Shown piece by piece: positions 1 through 5,584 of a DNA stretch of 6,931 nt. A program made the position numbers and the translations under genes. The notes below the pieces were generated by a model, which was given only the letters and a program-made list of their open reading frames with translations, made no database searches and was not told where the DNA came from. The stretch is taken from positions 1 to 6,931 of the forward strand of contig JANOGU010000189.1 in NCBI GenBank assembly GCA_031406135.1, in the 5' to 3' direction. Numbering within the stretch: the stretch's first letter is position 1; each line of letters begins with the position of its first letter. Source of the DNA: JANOGU01 sp031406135 (lineage in GTDB: Bacteria > Pseudomonadota > Alphaproteobacteria > Rhodobacterales > Rhodobacteraceae).

Positions 1-829
1 CGCCATAGCCGTGATAGAGGTAGCCCTCGTTGCGGCGCAGGTAATGCGCGCGGTTCCCGGCATAAAGCGCCGGCAGCCGGTACCAGGGCACCGAAGGGTG
101 CATGTGGTGCACGACATGCAGGTTGTTGTTGAGAAACAGCAGCGCCAGCGGTCCGCGATCCTCGATGATGACGGTGCGCGCCCGGGCCGCCTCATGCGCG
201 CGGTGTTCCAGGAAGGTGCGCACCTTCAACAGCCCGTGGCCGATCCAGGTGGCCAGCAGATAGGCCCACCACGGCATCACTGCCCACCAGAGCCAGGCCA
301 CCACCGGCACCAGGCCCAGCGCGTGCAGCAACCATTCGCGGCGGACGTGGCGGTCGCCGGCGCGGATCAGGCGCAGCTCGCAGGCGAGGAAGCGGACGCC
401 GCCGAAGATCGGCCCGATGACCACGCGGCCGAGGAGCGTGTTGTTCGCCCGCAGCAGGACGCGCATCGGTTTGGATGTCCGCTCCCAGATGGCGGGGTCG
501 AGGAAGTTCGACTCCGGATCGTCATAGGGGTCGGTCAGGGTCGGATCATGGTGATGGGCAAGATGCAGGTCGCGGAAGCGGCCGAAGGGCACGGTCAGCG
601 TCAGCGCCGGGGTCACCAGCGTGGCATTCAGCGCCGGGTTGCGGAACGGGTGGCCGTGCAGGACCTCGTGCTGCAGCGAGGAATACTGGGCGATCAGGAG
701 CCCGGCGGCGATCACGGCCAGGACCGGCGCCGCGGTCCAGAGCCAGGTCGTCGACAGGCCCCAGAGGATATAGGTGGCGCACAGAACGGCCAGGGTCGGC
801 CATTCCACGCCGGTCGGTTGTTCGCGCAC
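1..829 (-). CDS. Membrane fatty acid desaturase, C-terminus cut by window edge
   Basis: This is an integral-membrane, di-iron fatty acid desaturase-family protein. About 276 residues are visible, ending at ...YHGYG, so only a short C-terminal tail is probably missing. The three histidine clusters of the family are present: HEVLHGH (54-60), HLAHHHD (89-95) and HVVHHMH (238-244), the last after NNNL. Hydrophobic stretches lie at about 13-50 and again at about 175-205 (WLWWAVMPWW). No ATG is available at the N-terminus: the reading frame is closed by TAA at 865-863, and the only early starts are GTG at 829 and GTG at 808. I chose 829 because an AGGCAGGA stretch lies just upstream, although it is crowded against the start. 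The family introduces double bonds into acyl chains in the membrane; substrate and regiospecificity cannot be read here, and a carotenoid-type oxygenase/desaturase is a less likely alternative. It is divergent from the XRE gene and shares a roughly 108-bp intergenic region with it. Confidence 0.88.
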   Translation of the reverse strand, partial: MREQPTGVEWPTLAVLCATYILWGLSTTWLWTAAPVLAVIAAGLLIAQYSSLQHEVLHGHPFRNPALNATLVTPALTLTVPFGRFRDLHLAHHHDPTLTDPYDDPESNFLDPAIWERTSKPMRVLLRANNTLLGRVVIGPIFGGVRFLACELRLIRAGDRHVRREWLLHALGLVPVVAWLWWAVMPWWAYLLATWIGHGLLKVRTFLEHRAHEAARARTVIIEDRGPLALLFLNNNLHVVHHMHPSVPWYRLPALYAGNRAHYLRRNEGYLYHGYG

Positions 830-869
830 GTCCTGCCTATTGTCTGCTTCTTGCCACGCAGCTTACGCT

Positions 870-898
870 TTGACGGGGGTTGCGGATATTGGGAACAT
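870..898 (+). promoter_or_regulatory. Possible promoter of the XRE regulator gene
   Basis: TTGACG at 870-875 matches five of six bases of the sigma-70 -35 consensus. With a 17-bp spacer it is followed by GAACAT at 893-898, a poor -10 match (three of six, including the A at position 2 and the final T). Transcription would start near 905, placing the TCAC/GTGA dyads at 912-934 in the 5' leader. This is pattern matching only. Confidence 0.3.
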
Positions 899-911
899 GG
901 GAAACGTTCTG

Positions 912-934
912 TCACGTACTGTGATGAGAATCAC
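912..934. promoter_or_regulatory. Overlapping TCAC/GTGA dyads before the XRE start
   Basis: Three alternating half-sites occur at roughly 9-10 bp intervals: TCAC (912-915), GTGA (921-924) and TCAC (931-934). The first pair forms TCAC-N5-GTGA and the second GTGA-N6-TCAC. They end four bases before the proposed ATG at 938. The spacing would put the half-sites on one face of the helix, which suits an autoregulatory operator for the downstream HTH protein. The half-sites are only 4 bp, so chance is a serious alternative. Confidence 0.3.
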
Positions 935-937
935 CAC

Positions 938-1792
938 ATGCTGGAAATGATCGACAAACGTGACCGTTCCGCCCTGTTCAAGGCGCGTCTGGCCCAGGCG
1001 ATGGCGGAACGCAACCTGTCGCAAAGCGCGCTGGCCCGGGCGACCGGGGTGGACCGCTCGACGATCTCGGCGCTGCTCGGCGCCGGCACGCGGCTGCCCA
1101 ATGCGCAGCTGGCGGCGGATTGCGCGCAGGCAATGGGGATCAGCTCGGACTGGCTATTGGGCCTGTCCGAACGCCCCGAACCGCTGGCCGAGGTGCTGGC
1201 TGCCAGCCTGACGGTCACCGAGGCGCCGCGCGCGCTGATCGACGAGGCGATCTTCGGCTGGCATGTCGAGGCGGCCGGGATGAAGATCCGCCATGTGCCG
1301 GCGACCCTGCCCGACATGCTGAAGACGCGGGCGATGCTGGACTGGGAATACGCGCCGCAGCTTGGCCGCACGGCGGCGCAGGCGATCGGGGCGACCGAGG
1401 ACCGCATGGCGCTGATGCGGCAGACGCGGTCGGACTGGGAGATGGCGCTGCCGCTGCACGAACTGGCGACCTTCGCCCGGGCAACGGGCTACTACGAGGG
1501 CCTGTCCGCGGAGGTGCGGCGCGAGCAGCTGGACCGGATGATCCAGCTTGCGACCGACCTCTACCCGGCGCTGCGGCTCTGCCTGTTCGACGCGCGGCGG
1601 GTGTTCTCGGCGCCGGTCACGGTGTTCGGCACGATGCGGGCGGTGATCTACCTGGGGCGCAACTACCTGGCGTTCCGCGACCGGGCGCGGGTCGAGGTGC
1701 TGAGCCAGCATTTCGACTGGCTGGTGCGCGAGGCCGAGATCGGCGCGCGCGAGGTGCCGGCGCATCTCGCGGCGCTCAGGGACGGGGTCTAG
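938..1792 (+). CDS. XRE-family transcriptional regulator, unassigned C-terminal domain
   Basis: A 284-residue cytoplasmic DNA-binding protein. The helix-turn-helix is clear: SQSALARATGVDRSTISALL (28-47), followed by the SSDWLLGLSERP segment (69-80) that commonly closes XRE domains. The remaining 200 residues have no signal peptide or membrane segment. They contain TLPDMLKTRAMLDWEY, then EVRREQLDRM (192-201), then an aliphatic stretch with AVIYLGRNYL. This order loosely recalls DUF5753-type C-terminal domains of actinobacterial XRE regulators, but I could not confirm it. It is much shorter than ScfR/RamB/PccR-type acyl-CoA regulators (about 470 residues) and shows none of their later domains. 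The frame is open far upstream, but that part is antisense to the desaturase. I chose ATG 938 because GAGAA lies 7 bases before it; ATG 947 is possible. It is convergent with ecm. Control of the neighbouring lipid or ethylmalonyl-CoA genes is inferred from position only. Confidence 0.85.
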   Translation: MLEMIDKRDRSALFKARLAQAMAERNLSQSALARATGVDRSTISALLGAGTRLPNAQLAADCAQAMGISSDWLLGLSERPEPLAEVLAASLTVTEAPRALIDEAIFGWHVEAAGMKIRHVPATLPDMLKTRAMLDWEYAPQLGRTAAQAIGATEDRMALMRQTRSDWEMALPLHELATFARATGYYEGLSAEVRREQLDRMIQLATDLYPALRLCLFDARRVFSAPVTVFGTMRAVIYLGRNYLAFRDRARVEVLSQHFDWLVREAEIGAREVPAHLAALRDGV

Positions 1793-1825
1793 CGCGTGTT
1801 GCGCCCAATCAACAGCAGAACAACC

Positions 1826-1904
1826 CGCCCCGGGCTTGACCCGGGGCCTCGCCATCAACCCGCGCCGCCGGTGACGCGGACGGCCCCGGGTCAAGCCCGG
1901 GGCG
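1826..1904. repeat. Perfect 23-bp inverted repeat with nested hairpins, probable bidirectional terminator
   Basis: The arms at 1826-1848 and 1882-1904 are exact reverse complements separated by 33 bases. Each arm is itself a hairpin: GCCCCGGG, loop CTTGA, CCCGGGGC (8-bp stem; 1827-1847 in the first arm). The DNA or RNA could therefore fold as one long stem or two small ones. It lies between the 3' ends of the convergent XRE gene and ecm, so it probably stops transcription from both sides. There is no T-run, so classical Rho-independent termination is not certain. The CCCCGGG-type core resembles short palindromic repeats dispersed in alphaproteobacterial genomes; that is recollection, not a search. 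Confidence 0.6.
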
Positions 1905-1955
1905 CGGGGTTGGCTTCACGCCATTCACTCCAGATGACAGAGACAGGCCCTAGGC

Positions 1956-1970
1956 CGGGCGGGCCGCCCG
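1956..1970 (-). terminator. GC hairpin directly after the ecm stop codon
   Basis: CGGGCGG (1956-1962) and CCGCCCG (1964-1970) are exact complements around a single base, immediately next to the ecm stop codon (1971-1973). A one-base loop cannot form as such, so the real stem would be shorter. There is no T-run downstream on the minus strand. It may assist termination of ecm or protect its 3' end; the larger inverted repeat further on is the better terminator candidate. Confidence 0.25.
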
Positions 1971-3935
1971 TCAGGCCGCCAGACGCGCGGGGTCCGCCAG
2001 CGCCACGATGTCCAGCATGATCCGGTTCAGCACAAAATCCTTGGGCGTGTAGACCGCGGCCACGCCCATCGCCTTGAGCCGGGCCGCGTCCTCCTCCGGG
2101 ATGATCCCGCCCACCACCACCGGGACCGAAAGCCCCGCAGCCCGCAGCCCCTCCAGCACTTCGGCGACCAGCGGCAGGTGGCTGCCGGAGAGGATCGACA
2201 GGCCCAGGACATGCGCCCGCTCCCGCCCCGCGGCGGCGACGATCTCGGCCGGCGTGAACCGGATGCCGTCGTAGGCGATGGCCATGCCGCAGTCGCGCGC
2301 ACGGCTGGCGATCTGCTCGGCGCCGTTGGAATGGCCGTCAAGGCCCGGCTTGCCGATCAGGAAGGTGAGCGGCCGGCCGAGCCGCGCCGAAACCGCCGAG
2401 ACCGCCTCGCGTATCGCCTCCAGCCCCTCGGTGCGGTTGGACGGCGCGCGCGAGACGCCGGTGGGCGCGCGGTATTCGCCGAAGGCGGCCCGCACCGTGG
2501 CGCCCCACTCGCCGGTGGTCGCCCCGGCCTTGGCGGCGGCGATCGAGGCGGGCATGACGTTCTCGGCCGAGAGGCAGGCCGCCCGCAGCGCGGCCAACGC
2601 CGCCCGCACCGCCGCCTCGTCCCGTCCGGCCCGCCAGGCGTCCAGCCGTGCCACCTGGTCTGCTTCCGCCGCCGGGTCGGCGGCCATCACCAGCCCCTCG
2701 CCCGTGGTCAGCGGCGATGGCTCGGTGGTGGTGAAACGGTTGACGCCGACCACGGTCGTCGCCCCGCTCTCGATCCGGGCCAGCCGCTCGGCATTGGATT
2801 CCACCAGCCGCCCCTTCATGTAGCCGATCGCCGCCACGGCCCCGCCCATGCCGTCGAGGACCGCGAGTTCCTCCCGCGCCCCCGCCTTCAGCGCCGCCAC
2901 CTTCGCGGCCACGGCGGGGTTGCCGTCGAACAGGTCGGGGTAGTCCAGAATGTCGGTCTCGTAGGCCAGCACCTGCTGCATCCGCAGCGACCACTGCTGG
3001 TCCCAGGGCCGCGGCAGGCCCAGGGCCTCGTTCCAGGTGGGCAGCTGCACAGCGCGCGCGCGGGCGGTCTTGGACAGGGTGACGGCCAGCATCTCCAGCA
3101 GGATGCGCGCGACGTTGTTCTCCGGCTGCTGCTCGGTCAGGCCCAGCGAATTGACCTGCACGCCGTAGCGAAAGCGGCGGAGCTTCGGGTCCGCAATGCC
3201 GAAGCGGTGCTCGCAAAGCTCGTCCCACAGCTCGGTGAAGGCGCGCATCTTGCACAGCTCGGTGACGAAGCGGATGCCGGCGTTGACGAAGAACGAGATG
3301 CGCCCGACCATCCCCGGAAACTCCGCCGCGGAGACCTTGCCGCGCAGGTCCTCCACCACCGCCACGGCCGTCGCCAAGGCGAAGGCCAGTTCCTGCTCGG
3401 GCGTCGCGCCGGCCTCCTGCAGGTGGTAGGAGCAGACGTTCATCGGGTTCCACTTCGGCGCGTGGCTGCCGCACCAGGCGGCGACATCGGTAATCAGCCG
3501 CAGCGACGGTTTCGGCGGACAGATGTAGGTGCCGCGCGACAGGTATTCCTTGATGATGTCGTTCTGCACCGTGCCTTGCAGCGCGGCCAGGTCCGCCCCT
3601 TGCTCGTCGGCCACCGCCACATACAAAGCCAGCAGCCAGGGCGCGGTGGCGTTGATCGTCATCGAGGTGTTCATCTGTGCCAGCGGCAGCCCGTCGAACA
3701 GCGCCCGCATGTCGCCCAGGTGGCAGATCGGCACGCCCACCTTGCCGACCTCGCCCGCGGCCAGCGGGTGGTCGCTGTCATAGCCGGTCTGGGTCGGCAG
3801 GTCGAAGGCGACCGACAGGCCGGTCTGGCCCTTGGACAGGTTGGTCCGGTAGAGCGCGTTCGAGGCGGCTGCGGTGGAATGCCCCGCATAGGTGCGGAAC
3901 AGCCAGGGCGCGTCCTTGGGGGTGTCCGGGGTCAT
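1971..3935 (-). CDS. ecm: Ethylmalonyl-CoA mutase (adenosylcobalamin-dependent)
   Basis: A 654-residue cytoplasmic mutase (also called MeaA) that converts (2R)-ethylmalonyl-CoA to (2S)-methylsuccinyl-CoA in the ethylmalonyl-CoA pathway. The N-terminal acyl-CoA mutase barrel is full length: WLFRTYAGHSTAAASNALYR (11-30), GLSVAFDLPTQTGYDSDHP (39-57), MNTSMTINATAPW (88-100) and NVCSYHLQEAGAT (166-178), with Y170-H171 matching the YH pair of methylmalonyl-CoA mutase. The C-terminal B12 domain carries DGHSNG (533-538); H535 is the expected lower cobalt ligand, followed by LSILSGSH and VVVGGIIP. I chose ATG 3935 because the family-typical sequence begins there and GGAG (plus-strand CTCC 3942-3945) lies 6 bases upstream; the frame stays open to 4286 but the extra 117 residues look like no protein family. 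Ethylmalonyl-CoA rather than methylmalonyl-CoA specificity is inferred from remembered similarity to Rhodobacter Ecm and from nearby ccr. No internal damage is seen. Confidence 0.96.
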   Translation of the reverse strand: MTPDTPKDAPWLFRTYAGHSTAAASNALYRTNLSKGQTGLSVAFDLPTQTGYDSDHPLAAGEVGKVGVPICHLGDMRALFDGLPLAQMNTSMTINATAPWLLALYVAVADEQGADLAALQGTVQNDIIKEYLSRGTYICPPKPSLRLITDVAAWCGSHAPKWNPMNVCSYHLQEAGATPEQELAFALATAVAVVEDLRGKVSAAEFPGMVGRISFFVNAGIRFVTELCKMRAFTELWDELCEHRFGIADPKLRRFRYGVQVNSLGLTEQQPENNVARILLEMLAVTLSKTARARAVQLPTWNEALGLPRPWDQQWSLRMQQVLAYETDILDYPDLFDGNPAVAAKVAALKAGAREELAVLDGMGGAVAAIGYMKGRLVESNAERLARIESGATTVVGVNRFTTTEPSPLTTGEGLVMAADPAAEADQVARLDAWRAGRDEAAVRAALAALRAACLSAENVMPASIAAAKAGATTGEWGATVRAAFGEYRAPTGVSRAPSNRTEGLEAIREAVSAVSARLGRPLTFLIGKPGLDGHSNGAEQIASRARDCGMAIAYDGIRFTPAEIVAAAGRERAHVLGLSILSGSHLPLVAEVLEGLRAAGLSVPVVVGGIIPEEDAARLKAMGVAAVYTPKDFVLNRIMLDIVALADPARLAA

Positions 3936-3984
3936 GCGGGGCTCCGTCGTCCTGTGCGCAACTTTATGTCGCTTGTGGCGTGCC

Positions 3985-4011
3985 TGATGACATTTTCCAC
4001 CCATGTCAACA
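3985..4011 (-). promoter_or_regulatory. Dyad TGACAT-N9-ATGTCA overlapping a TTGACA box upstream of ecm
   Basis: TGACAT (3988-3993) and ATGTCA (4003-4008) are perfect inverted half-sites with a 9-base spacer. Allowing one mismatch, the symmetry extends to 3985-4011 (8 of 9 positions pair). On the minus strand the outer half-site contains TTGACA (4009-4004), a perfect -35 hexamer pointing toward ecm, whose ATG is about 70 bases away. The expected -10 position (CAGGCA, 3986-3981) does not match TATAAT, so the promoter may need an activator or use another sigma factor. An operator for a dimeric regulator overlapping the ecm promoter is the inference. Confidence 0.4.
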
Positions 4012-4014
4012 TGC

Positions 4015-4049
4015 CGCGCCGCAGCGCCAGCGCCGCGGCGCGCGTTTTT
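4015..4049 (+). other. Stem-loop followed by T5 in the ecm/acyltransferase divergent region
   Basis: CGCGCCGC (4015-4022) pairs perfectly with GCGGCGCG (4035-4042), with a 12-base loop; two bases later comes TTTTT (4045-4049). A competing perfect palindrome, GCGCCGCGGCGC, lies at 4030-4041. Read on the plus strand this resembles a Rho-independent terminator or attenuator in a leader of the acyltransferase gene, or the 3' end of a short transcript antisense to the ecm leader. Such pairings arise readily in DNA this GC-rich. Confidence 0.3.
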
Positions 4050-4050
4050 C

Positions 4051-4077
4051 GTTGCGGCGCGTTTTGCGCGGCGCAAC
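4051..4077. repeat. 27-bp imperfect inverted repeat with TTGCG/CGCAA outer half-sites
   Basis: The arms GTTGCG (4051-4056) and CGCAAC (4072-4077) pair fully. After one G/G mismatch a further 4 bp pair (4058-4061 with 4067-4070) around the loop TTTTG, giving 10 of 11 matches. It lies 49-75 bases before the acyltransferase GTG. The half-sites TTGCG and CGCAA are the same as those that abut in the palindrome upstream of ccr. It could be an operator, an RNA hairpin in the leader, or both. Confidence 0.4.
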
Positions 4078-4125
4078 ATGGGGCCGCGCCGATCCCGGCG
4101 TCTCTGATCCCCCGCGGGAGGTTCC

Positions 4126-5502
4126 GTGACCGGCACCGTCGCCGTCCCCGTCTGGCTGCTCGTCCTGGTGGGCGTCCTCGCGGCAGTGGCGGCGCTGGAC
4201 CGCATCATCGGGCCCGGACTGCGCTGGATGTTCCGGCGGCGGATGGAACGCGCCGTCGCGCGGCTGAACACACGGCTGGAACGCAAGATCGAGCCCTTCA
4301 GGCTGGCCCGCCGGGCCGACCTCGTGGCCCGGCTGGCCTACGACCCCAAGGTGATGGAGGCGGTGGCCGAACACGCCGCCGACACCGGGGTGCCGGGCGA
4401 AGTCGCCTTTGCCGAGGCGCATCGCTACGCCCGCGAAATCGTGCCCCGGCTGTCCACCTTTCTCTACTTCGGCGTGGCCACGCGCATGGCACGCTGGCTC
4501 AGCCGGCTGTTCTACCGCGTGCGCATCGGCGGCATCGCCACCGAGCTTGGACAACTCGACGAAAAGGCGGCGGTGGTGTTCGTGATGAACCACCGCTCCA
4601 ACATGGACTACGTGCTCGTCACCTGGCTGGTCGCGCAGCGCTCGGCCTTGTCCTACGCGGTCGGCGAATGGGCGCGGGTCTGGCCGCTGTCGTGGCTGAT
4701 CCGGGCGATGGGCGCCTATTTCATCCGCCGCAACTCGCACAGCCCGCTCTACCGCCGGGTGCTGGCGCGCTACGTGCAGATGGCCGCCGCGGACGGCACG
4801 ACCCAGGCGATGTTCCCCGAAGGCGGCCTCAGTCTCGACGGCCGGGTGGGGGCGGCGCGGATGGGCTTGCTGTCCTACATCGTGCAGGGCTTCGACCCCG
4901 GCGGGCGCGACGTGATTTTCGTCCCGGTGGGCCTGGCCTACGACCGGGTGATGGAGGACCGCATCCTCGTGGCTGCCGCGAAGGCCGGAACGCGCCGGTT
5001 CCGCGCCCGCTGGGGCGCGACGTTGGCGTTTCTGGTCAAGATGGTCTGGCAGAAGGCGCGCGGGCGGTTCCCGCTGCTCGGTGCCGCCGCGGCCAGCTTC
5101 GGGCCGCCGCTGTCCTTGCGCGCTTTTCTGGCCGATGCGCCGGACCACTCGGTCGAGGCGCTGGGCGCGGCGCTGATGGACCGCATCCTGCGCGCCCTGC
5201 CGGTCACGCCGGTGCCGCTGGTGGCCTGCGCGCTCGCCGAAGGGCCGGTGTCGCGCGAGGCGCTGATTGCCCGGGTTGGGGCGGAGATCGCCGAACTTGC
5301 CGCGGCTGGGGCCAGCCTGCGGCTGCACCCGTTGGGTCCGGTCTCGACCACCGGCGACGCGCTCGACGCTCTGCTCGCCCGCGGCATCGTGACCGAGGAG
5401 GACGGCACCCTGCGGGCAGCCGACCCCGAACTTCTGGCCTTCTATGCGGCCCCCGTGGCACAGCTGCGGGAGGCGCTGGGCGCTGCAACGCGGCAGACAT
5501 AA
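4126..5502 (+). CDS. PlsB-like glycerophospholipid acyltransferase
   Basis: A 458-residue membrane-associated acyltransferase that probably transfers an acyl chain to glycerol-3-phosphate or lysophosphatidate in phospholipid synthesis. A hydrophobic segment (about 5-24) would anchor the N-terminus. The LPLAT motifs occur in order: NHRSNMD (155-161, the catalytic H-X4-D at H156/D161), GAYFIRR (196-202), FPEGG (230-234) and VPVGLAYDR (266-274). FIRR after the HX4D box and the C-terminal tail ending in LLAFYAAPV resemble PlsB/DHAPAT-type enzymes more than short PlsC proteins, but it is far shorter than E. coli PlsB (about 800 residues). General annotation as 1-acylglycerol-3-phosphate acyltransferase is the alternative. 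GTG 4126 is the first start after an in-frame TGA (4105-4107); GGGAGG ends 4 bases before it. It is divergent from ecm and 82 bases upstream of ccr, in the same direction, so partial cotranscription is possible. Confidence 0.88.
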   Translation: MTGTVAVPVWLLVLVGVLAAVAALDRIIGPGLRWMFRRRMERAVARLNTRLERKIEPFRLARRADLVARLAYDPKVMEAVAEHAADTGVPGEVAFAEAHRYAREIVPRLSTFLYFGVATRMARWLSRLFYRVRIGGIATELGQLDEKAAVVFVMNHRSNMDYVLVTWLVAQRSALSYAVGEWARVWPLSWLIRAMGAYFIRRNSHSPLYRRVLARYVQMAAADGTTQAMFPEGGLSLDGRVGAARMGLLSYIVQGFDPGGRDVIFVPVGLAYDRVMEDRILVAAAKAGTRRFRARWGATLAFLVKMVWQKARGRFPLLGAAAASFGPPLSLRAFLADAPDHSVEALGAALMDRILRALPVTPVPLVACALAEGPVSREALIARVGAEIAELAAAGASLRLHPLGPVSTTGDALDALLARGIVTEEDGTLRAADPELLAFYAAPVAQLREALGAATRQT

Positions 5503-5527
5503 TATTACAATTGCTGCGCCGCTCCTA

Positions 5528-5554
5528 TTGCATTCTTGCGCGCAAGATTATATC
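5528..5554 (+). promoter_or_regulatory. Probable ccr promoter with a 14-bp palindrome in the spacer
   Basis: The 82-bp gap before ccr is markedly AT-richer than its surroundings. It contains TTGCAT (5528-5533) and TATATC (5549-5554), usable as -35 and -10 with a short 15-bp spacer. The perfect palindrome TCTTGCGCGCAAGA (5534-5547) fills that spacer almost exactly. A regulator bound there would block polymerase, or, as with MerR-type short- or long-spacer promoters, might reshape it. TTGC/GCAA half-sites recall the TTTGC/GCAAA sites reported for RamB/PccR-type acyl-CoA regulators, a loose similarity from memory. Confidence 0.45.
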
Positions 5555-5584
5555 CCGCGAGGCGGAACGCGGCAGGAGAGGGTC

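Noticed and set aside
11..937. Upstream extension of the XRE reading frame
   Set aside because: This part is antisense to the desaturase, whose three histidine boxes are intact; the first plausible regulator start is 938.
1971..3935. Methylmalonyl-CoA or isobutyryl-CoA mutase instead of Ecm
   Set aside because: The single-chain length, the RTYAGHSTAAASNALYR start, NPMNVCSYHLQEAGAT, and ccr next door fit Ecm/MeaA better; not proven without alignment.
3936..4286. 117-residue N-terminal extension of ecm
   Set aside because: The extension is Arg/Thr/Ser-rich with no mutase similarity and overlaps the acyltransferase start; ATG 3935 has a good ribosome-binding site and gives the expected length.
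4006..5328. 440-residue minus-strand frame across the acyltransferase
   Set aside because: Low-complexity Arg/Gln/His/Pro composition without motifs; shadow of the real gene.
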